A DNA stretch of 64,000 nt. Source: Alphaproteobacteria bacterium. Its GTDB lineage: Bacteria; Pseudomonadota; Alphaproteobacteria; UBA8366. The DNA lies in the NCBI GenBank assembly GCA_028281325.1, contig JANQKC010000010.1, positions 1 through 64,000 on the forward strand, written 5' to 3'. The notes beneath the pieces were generated by a model that saw nothing but the letters and a program-made list of their open reading frames with translations, was not told the DNA's origin and did not search any database. The translations under genes and the position numbers were made by a program. Positions within the stretch are counted from its first letter, which is position 1, and each line of letters begins with the position of its first letter. Of the stretch, positions 1 to 9,853 are shown piece by piece.

Positions 1-27
1 GTTTGCTGACCTCCATACGCAGCAAAC
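1..27 (-). terminator. Possible hairpin downstream of the plsC operon
   Basis: Perfect 8-bp arms GTTTGCTG and CAGCAAAC enclose an 11-nt loop. It lies about 70 nt beyond the plsC stop codon. Any T-tract for minus-strand transcription would fall before base 1, so terminator function cannot be confirmed. Bases 28-94 contain nothing else that I recognise. Confidence 0.3.
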
Positions 28-94
28 ACTGTGAATCATTATTCGCAACCTTTGGGAACCCTGTTTCCTCGATTCAGGATAAATTCATAACGAT

Positions 95-865
95 CTAGGG
101 CCTCGCGTCGACGACCGTGTCGGCCGGATCGTCGAGCGCGATTCCGTAGCGCTCCGCGGCCTCGGCTTCGATCTTTCGGGTGGCGGTTTCGATCCGCTCT
201 TCGAGCTGGGCCGCGAACTCACGGCGGTTCAAACCCGGCATGATCGGCGGCAGGAACTCCAAGACGACGGTGCCCGACCGCTTCACGAATTTCCGGCGCG
301 GCCAGAACATGCCCGAGTTCAACGCCACCGGCACGACCGGCACATCGCATTGGCCGTATAACGCCGCCACGCCCGGCAGATAGGGGCGCTTCGCCCCGGG
401 GGCTGTCCGCGTTCCTTGCGGGAAGATGACGATGTTGCGGCCCTGGGCCAGCCATTCCTTGGTTTCTCGGACCATCCGCTTCAGCGCGGTCGCGCCGCCG
501 GTCCGGTCGATCCCGATCATGCCGACGCGCCACAGGAACCATCCGAAGAAGGGGAACCAGAACAGCTCGCGTTTCAAGACATAGGCGCAGTCTCTGAACA
601 CGACGTTATAGATCAACGTGTCCCAGGCCGACTGATGCTTGGACGCCAGAATAAACGCGCCATCGGGCAGGTTCTCCTCGCCGCGCGTCTCGCATCGGAT
701 TCCGACGACGGCTCTTATGATCCACATGCAGGTATGGACCCAGACCCAGGCCACAAACCAGAATCCGCGCCGCGGCAACAGCATCAACGGCACATAGAGC
801 GGGCTGAGCACAGCGGACCAGCCATAGAAAACCACGGCGAACACGATCGACCGGACGGTGTGCAT
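95..865 (-). CDS. plsC: 1-acyl-sn-glycerol-3-phosphate acyltransferase (PlsC family)
   Basis: A 256-residue membrane acyltransferase expected to acylate lysophosphatidic acid to phosphatidic acid at the inner membrane. Hydrophobic segments cover roughly residues 5-50. The family motif HX4D is visible as HQSAWD (77-82), and the acceptor-phosphate motif as FPQGTR (148-153). Length is normal for the family. The ATG overlaps the stop codon of the upstream YdcF gene by one base (TGATG), which implies translational coupling. The order ftsE-ftsX-ydcF-plsC is familiar from alphaproteobacteria. Substrate specificity is inferred from the family only. Confidence 0.9.
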   Translation of the reverse strand: MHTVRSIVFAVVFYGWSAVLSPLYVPLMLLPRRGFWFVAWVWVHTCMWIIRAVVGIRCETRGEENLPDGAFILASKHQSAWDTLIYNVVFRDCAYVLKRELFWFPFFGWFLWRVGMIGIDRTGGATALKRMVRETKEWLAQGRNIVIFPQGTRTAPGAKRPYLPGVAALYGQCDVPVVPVALNSGMFWPRRKFVKRSGTVVLEFLPPIMPGLNRREFAAQLEERIETATRKIEAEAAERYGIALDDPADTVVDARP

Positions 866-1500
866 CAGACGCCCACCTTTTCAAGCAGGCCCATTCCCCA
901 ATGGCGGAGCATGGCCACGAGATACTTGTTGTACTCGCCGGCGATCAAATCCGCGGTACCGGGCCAGCGCCACCAATCATCAAGCTTTACCGTCGCCGGG
1001 AAAACCGGATGGGGCACGATCGTTTCCACCGGCATCGCGCGATGGAACTCCGCCAGGCTCCGCGGCATGTGATAACTCGCCGTGACCAGCCGCAGCGATC
1101 GGTACCCCTGTTCGCGCATCCATTCGGCCGTCTCGCTGGCGTTGCCGGCCGTATGATCGGCGCTGTAGCCGAGCACGATGCAACAGTCGAGCGCCCGCGG
1201 CGATTGGCGAGACAGCTTGAGGAGCTGTTGCACGTCGACCCCCCGATGTACGCCGGAAACGAAAAGTTTTTGAGCGAATCCTTGCTCCAGCAAGGCCAGG
1301 CCCTGTTCGAGCCGCAGACTGCCTCCGGTCAAGACGACGATCACATCGGTTTTCTCGGTCGACGCTTGCGCCGTTCGTGGAATTTCAGCGGCGAAGACGA
1401 ACAACCCGCCGAGCCAACCGGCGAGGATGACGACAAGAACAGCGATCATATAACGGTGCCGCCGTCGCCGGGTGCGTTTTCGTCGAGCCGGGCCGATCAC
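865..1500 (-). CDS. YdcF/DUF218 family membrane-anchored protein
   Basis: A 211-residue protein with a basic N-terminus, one membrane anchor (about 18-38) and a DUF218 (YdcF/SanA-type) domain. Recognisable pieces are the strand VIVVLTGG near residue 55, NASETAEWM in the middle and the TASYHMPRS segment. Related proteins are linked to envelope integrity and cell-wall or lipid-carrier metabolism, but the exact reaction is unknown. It sits 40 nt after ftsX and overlaps plsC by one base, so it is very likely cotranscribed with the division genes. Confidence 0.8.
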   Translation of the reverse strand: MIGPARRKRTRRRRHRYMIAVLVVILAGWLGGLFVFAAEIPRTAQASTEKTDVIVVLTGGSLRLEQGLALLEQGFAQKLFVSGVHRGVDVQQLLKLSRQSPRALDCCIVLGYSADHTAGNASETAEWMREQGYRSLRLVTASYHMPRSLAEFHRAMPVETIVPHPVFPATVKLDDWWRWPGTADLIAGEYNKYLVAMLRHWGMGLLEKVGV

Positions 1501-1540
1501 TCTGGCGCCCCCCCGACCCGGCAGGCAATTCGTCCGCCGT

Positions 1541-2428
1541 TCATGGCATCTGCCGCAGCGCGCGAATCACGGTGAGCCGCGCGGTCATCGTGGCGATCAA
1601 ACACGCCAAGATCGGAACGACACCCAAGGCGATCCATTCCCACGGCGCCAGGCTCGGCGCCGGCAGCAGCGCCGCATCCAAGTCGGCAAGCAAGCGGCCG
1701 AACCCGAACAAGGTGATGACCGCCAACAGCCCGCCGAAAACACTGCCCATGAGCGAAACGCGGAATGCCTGGCGCTGAAATTGTTGCGCAACATACTGAT
1801 CGGTCGCCCCAATCAGATGCAGAACCTCGATCACGTCGCGATGAACCGCGACACCGCTTCGCGTCGCGAACACCACCGCCGCCATCGCCGAAAACCCGAT
1901 CAGGACGATCACCACCGTCGCCAAGAGTTCTAGTGTCCGGACAAGCGATTCGATCTGCCCGCGCCAGTATTCATGGCTGTCGACCGCAACGCCCTCGATA
2001 TCGCCGCTCAACTGTTTCGCAAGCGCCGCCAGATCGACGGCGCCGGCCTTCTCCAGCCGGACGTCGATGACACGCGGCAACGGAAGATCCTGCGCGTTGA
2101 GGTTCGGCCCCAGCCATGGCTCCAACGCGGCCATCGTCGTCTCCGCCGGCACGACATTCACGATCGCAACGCCCGGCACATTGCGCAGCATCTTCGCGGC
2201 GTTCCGGACCCGGGTTTCGATTCCGCCGTCTTCTTCACCGTCGATCGGCGTGATCTGAACCGTGAAGGCCGCGGTCAGTTCGTCGTTCCACGCGGCCGCG
2301 GCCGCCGCCAGCACCATCGCACCGGCCAGGATGACCGCGCCCAGATAGACCATGATGCCGATGATCCACGGCAAAAGTCGTGACGACGATTCGCGGGAGA
2401 GCGGAAGGACGGCTTGCGAATCGCTCAT
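1541..2428 (-). CDS. ftsX: Cell division protein FtsX
   Basis: A 295-residue inner-membrane partner of FtsE. The pattern is an N-terminal membrane segment (about 25-45), an extracytoplasmic domain of about 120 residues, then three further hydrophobic segments towards the C-terminus (about 170-195, 215-240, 260-285), as expected for FtsX. The FtsEX complex couples ATP hydrolysis in the cytoplasm to activation of septal peptidoglycan hydrolases outside. Its ATG overlaps the ftsE stop in an ATGA arrangement. The large C-terminal FtsX permease domain is complete. Confidence 0.9.
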   Translation of the reverse strand: MSDSQAVLPLSRESSSRLLPWIIGIMVYLGAVILAGAMVLAAAAAAWNDELTAAFTVQITPIDGEEDGGIETRVRNAAKMLRNVPGVAIVNVVPAETTMAALEPWLGPNLNAQDLPLPRVIDVRLEKAGAVDLAALAKQLSGDIEGVAVDSHEYWRGQIESLVRTLELLATVVIVLIGFSAMAAVVFATRSGVAVHRDVIEVLHLIGATDQYVAQQFQRQAFRVSLMGSVFGGLLAVITLFGFGRLLADLDAALLPAPSLAPWEWIALGVVPILACLIATMTARLTVIRALRQMP

Positions 2429-3102
2429 TTCGTCTCCGCATCGCGATTCAGCACCGTCAATTCGCCATCTTCCAGATGCATGACGGGATGCGAAAACCGG
2501 GCGATCAGGCTCTTGTTATGCGTCGCGATGACGACCGTCGTCCCCATTCGGTTGAGTTCCTCGAACAAGTACAGCAAACGCACGGCGATCGTATCGTCGA
2601 CGTTGCCGGTCGGTTCGTCGGCCAGCAAGAGACTGGGGTGCGCGATGACCGCACGGGCGATCGCGATGCGTTGTTGCTGTCCGCCCGACAGGGTCGGCGG
2701 CCGCGCATGGAGATGATCCTTCAGCCCGACCCACGTCAGCAGCTCGGTGACATGCTTGTGCACGACATCTTCCCGGCTGCCGGAGACGCGCAACGGCAAC
2801 GCGACATTGTCGAATGCCGACAGGTGTTGAATCAGCCTAAAATCTTGGAATACGACACCGATTCTTCGCCGCAACTCGGGCAGCTCGCGGCGCGGCACGC
2901 GGGTGACGTCTCGACTGAACAAGGTGATGAAACCGCGACTCGGTCGGTGCGCCAGATACATCAGCTTGAGCAAGGACGATTTGCCCGCACCACTCGGCCC
3001 GGTCACAAAATGGAACGAGCCGGGCGGGAGCGTGAAGGTTACGTCGCTAAGCACCTCCGGGCCGGCGCCATAGCGCATGCCTACGTTTTCAAACCGAACC
3101 AC
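2425..3102 (-). CDS. ftsE: Cell division ATP-binding protein FtsE
   Basis: A 225-residue ABC ATPase. Walker A is GPSGAGKS (35-42), the ABC signature is LSGGQQQR (138-145), and Walker B runs into LLLADEP (158-164) with TGNVDD after it, typical of FtsE. It forms a membrane complex with FtsX at the divisome. The chosen start is GTG at 3102, preceded by a GGCGGAAG ribosome-binding stretch. The gene is divergent from the zinc-ribbon gene, and the 216 bp between them should hold both promoters. Confidence 0.95.
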   Translation of the reverse strand: MVRFENVGMRYGAGPEVLSDVTFTLPPGSFHFVTGPSGAGKSSLLKLMYLAHRPSRGFITLFSRDVTRVPRRELPELRRRIGVVFQDFRLIQHLSAFDNVALPLRVSGSREDVVHKHVTELLTWVGLKDHLHARPPTLSGGQQQRIAIARAVIAHPSLLLADEPTGNVDDTIAVRLLYLFEELNRMGTTVVIATHNKSLIARFSHPVMHLEDGELTVLNRDAETK

Positions 3103-3318
3103 GTCTTCCGCCGAAATTCATTCGTTGAAAGGTCGCCAATCGGCGGCGGACGAACCAAACGGCGTGTCGCCGGCTGCCCCAATCCCGCCCCGGATGAGCA
3201 AGATGGCATGCCGGACCATCTGCGTAAAGCACTGCCATCCTTGCAACGGGACTCACGACACCTTAGACTCCCCGACCAGTCGAGGGGTGTACACCATTGG
3301 GTCAGATTTTCCTGTAAA

Positions 3319-4395
3319 ATGATTATCTCTTGCCCGAGTTGCGGTGCCAGCTTCAATGTGAAGCCAGAGGCGCTTGGGTCCGCCGGGCGAACGGTAAAAT
3401 GCAGTAAATGCGCGCATCAGTGGCATGCAATGCCCGAGGCGGAGCCGGCCGAAGACGCGCTGGAAAGCCCGGGTACGCCCGTGCCGGAAGACGCCGCACC
3501 GGAGTCGGCGCCCGCTGAACCGGACACGACCGCTGTCGCGGCGGGCGTGGCGGCCGCCATGGCGGCGGACGACCCCCCCGCCGATGCGGACCCGGCCGGC
3601 GAAGCCGCCGAGTCCGAGCCAGACCAGGCCCCCAACGCCGCCGATTCGGTCGAGAAGGTCCTGTCCAACGCGGCAATGGACAAAATCTTCGATTCCGACG
3701 ACGAGCCGGAAGCCGGCGACGACGCGGCGGGCGAGACGGACGACGGCAACGCCGAAGACGCCATCGCAGCCGACGCCGAGAAATCCGAAGAAATACCCAA
3801 GGAATGGACGACGGACGAAGAGGGACAGGCCGCCGGCTTCCCGCCGCCGGGCGCGCCCGACGCGCCGCCCCAGACCGAAACGGACACAGCGACGGACGGC
3901 AAGCGCCATCGCGGCATCATGCGCTTGGTTTCGTTGTTGGCGCTGATCCTGGTGATTTCAACCGCCTTGGGCATCGGATACTTCATGCAGTCGAAGATCG
4001 TGATGCACTTCCCGGCGACCAGCAAGATCTACGCAATGGTCGGTTTGAAACCGGACGTCCTGGGCCAGGGTTTGCATATCGATGACCCGAAACCGACCAA
4101 GGAAATCGACGGAAACGACGAGATTCTAGTGGTGAACGGGGCAATCAAAAACACCACCGGCGATACCTTGACGGTTCCGTTGCTACGCGGCGCCTTGCTG
4201 GACAAGGACGGTAAGGAACTTCATATCTGGACCTTCACGGCGCAGCAAGAATCGGTCGAGCCTGGGGAACAGGTGATCTACAGAACCCAGTTCAAGAACC
4301 CGCCGGCCGCCGCCGAAAAACTCGACATCACCTTCACGCGGCCGGATGACGCGCAAACCGCGGAGCGCGAGGCCGCAACCCCGGACAAGAATTGA
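3319..4395 (+). CDS. MJ0042 zinc-ribbon / DUF3426 single-pass membrane protein
   Basis: The open frame extends much further upstream, but the real start is ATG 3319, where the protein opens with a zinc ribbon: CPSC at residues 5-8 and CSKC at 28-31 followed by W35 (MJ0042 type). A long acidic, Pro/Ala/Glu-rich low-complexity linker (about 40-195) leads to one transmembrane helix (about 200-222) and a C-terminal DUF3426 domain. Total length is 358 residues. The topology suggests a cytoplasmic metal-binding head and a periplasmic tail. Such genes commonly neighbour ftsE in alphaproteobacteria. Function unknown. Confidence 0.85.
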   Translation: MIISCPSCGASFNVKPEALGSAGRTVKCSKCAHQWHAMPEAEPAEDALESPGTPVPEDAAPESAPAEPDTTAVAAGVAAAMAADDPPADADPAGEAAESEPDQAPNAADSVEKVLSNAAMDKIFDSDDEPEAGDDAAGETDDGNAEDAIAADAEKSEEIPKEWTTDEEGQAAGFPPPGAPDAPPQTETDTATDGKRHRGIMRLVSLLALILVISTALGIGYFMQSKIVMHFPATSKIYAMVGLKPDVLGQGLHIDDPKPTKEIDGNDEILVVNGAIKNTTGDTLTVPLLRGALLDKDGKELHIWTFTAQQESVEPGEQVIYRTQFKNPPAAAEKLDITFTRPDDAQTAEREAATPDKN

Positions 4396-4420
4396 CCGGC
4401 TTAATTCGACGGCAATACCG

Positions 4421-7033
4421 CTAGAACTGCTTCAGCAACCGGTCGATATAGTCGAGTTCGGGCTGCGGGCGCGTCCGTTGCCCCGCCCGGCGGCGCAACT
4501 CATCACGGATGCGCCGGGCGTCCCGTAACCGGTTCTCATCGGGAATTTCGACCTGCTCGGTATTCATGCCGCGCCCGTCATTGTCTTGTGTCCGGCCAAA
4601 CGGATCACGCTGCCGCTCGCGCGCTTCAGCGTTAGGCTCCCCTTCGCCGCGCTGGCCGCGTTGACCGAATTGACGCATGAGCTGTTCCGTGGCGGCGCGC
4701 GCGCCCTGCTGAAGCTGGTCGATCGCATTGGTTTGCGGCGGGACGGCCTGACCGGCCTGGCCCTTGCCCAGTTGGTCGCTGGACCCGCGCATCGACCGTT
4801 CGGCCCGGCCAAGCGGCCGCGGCACCGAGTCCGACATCTCGCCCAACTGGCGCATTATTTCGCCGAGCCGCTTGCGCAGCGCTTCCTGCGACTCGGATTC
4901 CTGCGATAGCGGCGCTTGCGATTGATTGGGCTGGCCGTCGGGGCGTTGCATGCCCGGCGGCGGCGAGTTCGGCGGCATCCGGAAACGCCGGTTGTTGCCC
5001 CCCTGCCGCATCTGGCCCCGCCGCTGCGCCTCGCGGAAGGTCTGGTCCAACAAGCTCTGCTGGTCGCGAATGATATCCTGCAACTCGTTCAGCATCTGCA
5101 TCGCGCGCTGTTGTTGCTGACCCGGACGCGCAAACCGCCGCGCCCGCAGGTTCTCCAGCATGTTCTGCAGTTGCGACAGCATTTGCCGCGCGGCGTCCCG
5201 TTGTCCGCTTTTCATCAATTCGCGAATCCGGTCCATCATCTTCTGCAGATCGTTCCGGCTCAGCATGTTGTCCTGATTATTCGGCTGTGCCAATTCGTTG
5301 GGCTGACGCGGCGCGTCCTTGAGCGATTCGGCAAGCGAATTGAGATATTCATTCATCGCCCGCTCAAGCTCGCGCATGAGCTTTTCGAGTTCCTCGTCGT
5401 CCGCCCCGTCGCGCAAGGCGTCCTGCAAGGCCTGTTGCGCCTCCCGCAGCGCCTGCTCACTGAGCGATAGCGTACCGTCTTCCAACCGGAGAGCGGTATC
5501 CCACAGCAGCTTCATCACGCCCGCGACATGCTCCGGCGTGTTCCTGTAACCGCCCTCCAAGCGCCGCGACGCGGACGTCAAGGCCATGAACACGACCACG
5601 TCGCCGCCATACGTCTCGTGCTCCCACGCCAGGATTTCGAGCATCGCGGCAACCCGGTTGCGGTTCTTGTCCGGTTCCACCGCAATGTCACGGCGCTGAT
5701 CGATGATCGCCCGCGCCACGGGATGCGTGAAAACGCGTTCCGGCAGCACCGCCTGCACCGGCTCGGTCTTACCGACCTGCCCCGCGGCGTCGCGCGCCAG
5801 GAGTTGAATGCTGACCGGCAGACCGGCCCAGGGGTGCGGCGTCAGGTCGTTGTAGCTGGTCGACTTGACTTCCCGCGGCATAACGCCGGGCAACGGCAGC
5901 TCAAGCTCGATCGGCGGCAGCTTATCCAGGGCCGATTGCGCACCCTCCGCGTTGGCGCGCGTGATCAAGGCGGTCACCTGTTCCACGCCGTAGTCATCGG
6001 TCGCCTCGAAATCCAAGCGCAGCGCCTTGCGCTGGCTCTCGCTGGGCTCATCCGAAAACGCGACGGTCGGGACCGTATCGTCGGTGATCGCGACGTCCCA
6101 GCCAACCAGTTCCGCACCGTCCTGCCGAACAGCGACACGGCCGGTTTCCGCCAACGCGTCCTCGATATGGTATCCGGCCTTGTCGTCTCCCTCGAACGGC
6201 TTGGCCGTTTCGCCGAAGGCAAGCTCCGGCGTGGTCACGCCGCCGGTCAAGCGAATGACCAGTTTGCTGCCCTTCGGCACCGTGATCAGCGTGCCAGGCG
6301 CCACCGGTTGCGCCGCCGCGGACTCTTCCTTTTCCGCCGTGCCGGCGAGATCGCCCGACGCCAGGAAGACCGGGGGTTTCCGGGTATAGTCCGGCGGCGT
6401 GATCCAAGCATCCAACTTGACCGCCACCGTGCCTTGACCCGCCAGCAGGTCCGGCGTCAGCGCCCGCATCACGCGTTCGCCCGCCCGATCGCCGACCGCC
6501 AGGAAGCCGGCGATCAGCGCGACGCCGAGCCCGATGCGAAAGGCGAAGGGGTCGCGTTGGATGAGTTTCGGCCGCGGCCAGCCGATGCGCAATCGCGCGA
6601 CCGCCGCCTTCATGCGCTCCTGGTGCAGACGCCACAGGTCACGCGACGCCGAATCGGAAAAGCCGGTCGCCAAGTTGTCTTCCAACGTTTCGAGAGGGCG
6701 ATGCTCCAGGTCGTTGACCTGTTCGATATGGCGCAGCGAATCCTCGCGGTCCGGAATCCGTAACGCGCGCGCGCCGCGCCAGAGGGCCGCGCCAATCGCA
6801 AGCCCGAACCCGAAGAGCAAGACGACATGCAGCCATCCCGGCAACGCCTGCGGCAAGCCGATGAGGGCGAGCACGAGAAAAAGACCGGCAAAGGCGAGGC
6901 CAGGCCAGAGCGCCGGCCACAACCGTTCCCAGAGAAGAATGATGCGGGAAAGTGAAATGCGCCAACGCGGCAAGACCGCGGCAAGGGCCGATCCGCGTCG
7001 TTTCCTAGGCGTTCGGCTCTTTGGGCGCATCAT
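4421..7033 (-). CDS. Large DUF4175 (TIGR02302-type) membrane protein
   Basis: About 870 residues. ATG 7033 overlaps the lysA stop in an ATGA arrangement and is preferred to an upstream ATG at 7072 that would run 14 codons into lysA. Three hydrophobic segments lie in the first 190 residues, two near the N-terminus and one around GVALIAGFLAVGD. A long extracytoplasmic portion follows, ending in a very Gln/Arg/Met-rich, probably coiled-coil C-terminal third (many QQ, MLNEL and RRRAG blocks). This layout matches the alphaproteobacterial DUF4175 family found after lysA. The biochemical role is not established. An envelope function is an inference from topology. Confidence 0.85.
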   Translation of the reverse strand: MMRPKSRTPRKRRGSALAAVLPRWRISLSRIILLWERLWPALWPGLAFAGLFLVLALIGLPQALPGWLHVVLLFGFGLAIGAALWRGARALRIPDREDSLRHIEQVNDLEHRPLETLEDNLATGFSDSASRDLWRLHQERMKAAVARLRIGWPRPKLIQRDPFAFRIGLGVALIAGFLAVGDRAGERVMRALTPDLLAGQGTVAVKLDAWITPPDYTRKPPVFLASGDLAGTAEKEESAAAQPVAPGTLITVPKGSKLVIRLTGGVTTPELAFGETAKPFEGDDKAGYHIEDALAETGRVAVRQDGAELVGWDVAITDDTVPTVAFSDEPSESQRKALRLDFEATDDYGVEQVTALITRANAEGAQSALDKLPPIELELPLPGVMPREVKSTSYNDLTPHPWAGLPVSIQLLARDAAGQVGKTEPVQAVLPERVFTHPVARAIIDQRRDIAVEPDKNRNRVAAMLEILAWEHETYGGDVVVFMALTSASRRLEGGYRNTPEHVAGVMKLLWDTALRLEDGTLSLSEQALREAQQALQDALRDGADDEELEKLMRELERAMNEYLNSLAESLKDAPRQPNELAQPNNQDNMLSRNDLQKMMDRIRELMKSGQRDAARQMLSQLQNMLENLRARRFARPGQQQQRAMQMLNELQDIIRDQQSLLDQTFREAQRRGQMRQGGNNRRFRMPPNSPPPGMQRPDGQPNQSQAPLSQESESQEALRKRLGEIMRQLGEMSDSVPRPLGRAERSMRGSSDQLGKGQAGQAVPPQTNAIDQLQQGARAATEQLMRQFGQRGQRGEGEPNAEARERQRDPFGRTQDNDGRGMNTEQVEIPDENRLRDARRIRDELRRRAGQRTRPQPELDYIDRLLKQF

Positions 7034-8322
7034 CCAATACTCCGGCGTCTGAGGGGATCGTCCTGCTGCCAATCCGCGAAACTGTCCAGCGCGAGCAATT
7101 CTTCGTAAGTCTGGCGCGCGCGGATCACCGAATAGTCGCTTCCGCTCACCATAATCTCCGGCACCAAGGGCCGCGAGTTATACGTCGAGGCCATAACGGC
7201 ACCGTAAGCGCCCGCGGAGGCGAAGGCCAGTAAATCTCCGGTGATCACGGGCGGCAGGGGGTAACCGCGCACGAAGGTGTCGCCGGTCTCGCAGACCGGA
7301 CCGACCACATCGGCGGGCTCGAAGGCCGCGTTGGACGGCGCCTGCGCCACCGGCAACAGGTCGTGATGCGCATCGTAGAGTGTCTGGCGGATCAAATCGT
7401 TCATCGCGGCGTCGAGCACGACGAACCGGCGGCTGTTGCCGAGCTTCACGAACAACACCCGCGAGACCAGCACACCCGCATTGCCGACAAGCATACGGCC
7501 GGGCTCGAAGGCCAGCTGGCAGCCGAGATCGCCGACCGTCTCGCGCACCATCGCCGCATACTCTTCGGGGAGGGGCGGTTCTTCGTCGCGATAGGGGATG
7601 CCGAGTCCGCCGCCGAGATCGAGCCGGGTAATCGTGTGTCCCTGATCCCGCAGCGTCCGCACCAGCTCCGCGACGCGAGTGAACGCCATGCGGAAGGGGT
7701 CCAAGTCGGTCAACTGCGAGCCGATATGGACCGCCACCGACACCGGGTTGATGCCGGGCAAGTCGGCGGCCCGCCGATAGGTCTCGACCGCGTCCGCGAT
7801 GTCGATACCGAACTTGTCTTCCTGCCGGCCGGTCGAAATCTTGTCGTGGGTCTTCGCGTCCACGTCCGGGTTGACCCGGATCGCGATATCCATCTCCGCA
7901 TTACGCGCTTTTGCGACGCCCGACAGCGCGTCGAGTTCGGGCTGCGATTCCACGTTGATCTGATGGATTCCGCGCTCCACGGCGCCGGCGAGTTCTTCCT
8001 GCGACTTGCCGACGCCGGAGAAGATGATGCCGTCCGCGGGCACCCCCGCCGCCAGCGCCCGGCGCAGTTCGCCCTCGGACACCACGTCCGCGCCCGCGCC
8101 CAAGTCCGCGAAGGTCTTGATCACCGCGAGGTTCGAGTTCGCCTTGACCGCATAGAAAATCTTCGCGTCGAGGCCGGACAACGCCTCGGCGAATACCTGG
8201 TAATGTCGGGTCAGCGTCGCCGTCGAATAGCAATAGAAAGGCGTCCCTTCCGCCTCGGCGATCTGGGTGATCAGCACGTCTTCCGCGTGCAGGGCGCCGT
8301 TGCGATACTGAAAATGGTTCAT
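7030..8322 (-). CDS. lysA: Diaminopimelate decarboxylase
   Basis: A 430-residue fold-III PLP enzyme that decarboxylates meso-diaminopimelate to L-lysine, the last step of lysine synthesis. The PLP lysine is K60 in YAVKAN. HIGSQ in the barrel and CETGDTF near the C-terminus (the cysteine/glutamate pair contributed across the dimer) are present. Length is typical. It overlaps the small lipoprotein gene upstream and the DUF4175 gene downstream, each by 4 nt (ATGA), so argH-lptM-lysA-DUF4175 is a tightly coupled operon. Confidence 0.96.
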   Translation of the reverse strand: MNHFQYRNGALHAEDVLITQIAEAEGTPFYCYSTATLTRHYQVFAEALSGLDAKIFYAVKANSNLAVIKTFADLGAGADVVSEGELRRALAAGVPADGIIFSGVGKSQEELAGAVERGIHQINVESQPELDALSGVAKARNAEMDIAIRVNPDVDAKTHDKISTGRQEDKFGIDIADAVETYRRAADLPGINPVSVAVHIGSQLTDLDPFRMAFTRVAELVRTLRDQGHTITRLDLGGGLGIPYRDEEPPLPEEYAAMVRETVGDLGCQLAFEPGRMLVGNAGVLVSRVLFVKLGNSRRFVVLDAAMNDLIRQTLYDAHHDLLPVAQAPSNAAFEPADVVGPVCETGDTFVRGYPLPPVITGDLLAFASAGAYGAVMASTYNSRPLVPEIMVSGSDYSVIRARQTYEELLALDSFADWQQDDPLRRRSIG

Positions 8323-8447
8323 CGCGGCGCCGGATAGGTTCGCGGGTATTCGCCCTTGCCCGGCGGTTCCGGCGGCCCCTTCTTACCGCAGGCGGCCGCA
8401 CCCGTGGCCAACGCCAGCACGAAAAATACCCTTAACATCAATCGCAT
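8319..8447 (-). CDS. lptM: LptM-like small lipoprotein
   Basis: A 42-codon gene. The product starts [10 protein letters not shown], has a hydrophobic signal and a lipobox ending in GAAAC (Cys20), then GKKGPPEPP, the hallmark of the LptM (formerly YifL) family. Its start overlaps the argH stop by one base (TGATG) and its stop overlaps the lysA start by four (ATGA). In enterobacteria LptM helps oxidative maturation of the LPS translocon LptD; the same role here is inferred from the motif and the family's usual place beside lysA. Confidence 0.85.
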   Translation of the reverse strand: MRLMLRVFFVLALATGAAACGKKGPPEPPGKGEYPRTYPAPR

Positions 8448-9829
8448 CACAAAAATCGCTCCCGTGCGGCCTTCGCGGCTTCACGCACGCGCTCCGGCGC
8501 GGTCCCGCCGAAGCTCATCCGGCTCTGCACCGCCGCCGCATTGCTCAATACCGAGTATATATCCTGGGTTATCCCGGATTCCACCTGTTGCATGTCCGCA
8601 AGCGGCAAATCCGCCAGACCGCAGCCCTGTTTTTCCGCCAGGGCGACGATTTGTCCCGTCACGTGATGGGCGCGACGGAAGGGCATGTCGAGCACGCGCA
8701 CCAGCCAATCCGCCAGATCGGTCGCCGTCGGGAAGCCGTCGACCAGCGCGCGTTCCATCGCATCCGGGTCGGCTTCCATGTCGCCAACCATGCCGGCCAT
8801 CGCGGCGATGGCGAGTGACAGGCTTTCCGCGGCGTCGAAGGCGGGTTCCTTGTCTTCCTGCATGTCCTTGCCGTAGGCCAGCGGCAGGCCCTTCATCACG
8901 ATCATCAGCCCGGTCATCGCGCCGACGATGCGGCCGGCCTTGGCGCGCGCCAGTTCCGCCGCGTCCGGATTGCGCTTCTGCGGCATGATCGACGAGCCGG
9001 TGGTATAGGCGTCCGACAACCGGATGAAACCGTATTGCGGCGTGCACCACAACACGATCTCCTCAGCCAGGCGCGAGAGATGGACCGCCGAGATCGACAG
9101 GGCCGCCAGGAATTCCAGCGTGAAATCGCGCGCCGACACCGCATCCATGGAATTCTCCATCGGCGCGTCGAAGCCAAGCGCTTTCGCCGTCGCATGCCGA
9201 TCGATGTCGAAGGAGGTGCCGGCCAGCGCCGCCGCCCCCAACGGGCTTTCGTTGACCCGCACGCGGCAATCCCGCAGCCGACCGCGGTCGCGCCCGACCA
9301 TCGCCACATAGGCCAGCAAATGATGGCCGAAGGTGACGGGCTGCGCCGGCTGCAGATGGGTGAAGCCCGGCATGACGGTATCCGCATGCGCCTCGGCCTG
9401 TTCGATCAGCGCCGCTTGCAGCGCCTGGAGCTGTTCGTCCAACCCGTCGATGGCATCGCGCACCCAGAGCCGGAAATCGGTCGCCACCTGATCGTTGCGG
9501 CTGCGCGCGGTGTGCAGTCGTCCGGCGGCATCGCCGATCAATTCTGCGAGACGAGCCTCGATATTCAGGTGGATATCTTCCAGCGCCGTCTTAAATTCAA
9601 ACGTACCGGCCTCGATCTCCGTCAGGATTCGGTCGAGCCCGTCCTGGATCGCGTCGCCGTCCTCGGCGCTGATCAGGCCCTGATCGGCCAGCATCCGGCA
9701 ATGCGCCTTGGACCCCGCGATGTCCTGGGCGTAGAGCCGGCGGTCGAAACCGATGGAGGCGTTGATTTGTTCCATGATGGCCGACGGGCCCGACGCATAA
9801 CGCCCACCCCACATGCTGTTGCTGCTCAT
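8447..9829 (-). CDS. argH: Argininosuccinate lyase
   Basis: A 460-residue member of the fumarase/aspartase superfamily that splits argininosuccinate into arginine and fumarate. The superfamily signature [12 protein letters not shown] is at about residues 277-288, and the N-terminus (MWGGRY) and the HTARSRND block are as expected. First gene of the argH-lptM-lysA-DUF4175 operon, so the last steps of arginine and lysine synthesis are co-expressed. Its start is only 24 nt from the divergent tlpA-type gene, so any promoter must overlap one of the coding regions. Confidence 0.96.
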   Translation of the reverse strand: MSSNSMWGGRYASGPSAIMEQINASIGFDRRLYAQDIAGSKAHCRMLADQGLISAEDGDAIQDGLDRILTEIEAGTFEFKTALEDIHLNIEARLAELIGDAAGRLHTARSRNDQVATDFRLWVRDAIDGLDEQLQALQAALIEQAEAHADTVMPGFTHLQPAQPVTFGHHLLAYVAMVGRDRGRLRDCRVRVNESPLGAAALAGTSFDIDRHATAKALGFDAPMENSMDAVSARDFTLEFLAALSISAVHLSRLAEEIVLWCTPQYGFIRLSDAYTTGSSIMPQKRNPDAAELARAKAGRIVGAMTGLMIVMKGLPLAYGKDMQEDKEPAFDAAESLSLAIAAMAGMVGDMEADPDAMERALVDGFPTATDLADWLVRVLDMPFRRAHHVTGQIVALAEKQGCGLADLPLADMQQVESGITQDIYSVLSNAAAVQSRMSFGGTAPERVREAAKAARERFL

Positions 9830-9853
9830 GGCGCACCATTTATCGCAGGTACG

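Noticed and set aside
2380-3318. Plus-strand open frame running in front of the zinc-ribbon protein
   Set aside because: It is antisense to ftsE and lacks any family resemblance; the recognisable protein starts at ATG 3319 with the CPSC zinc ligands.
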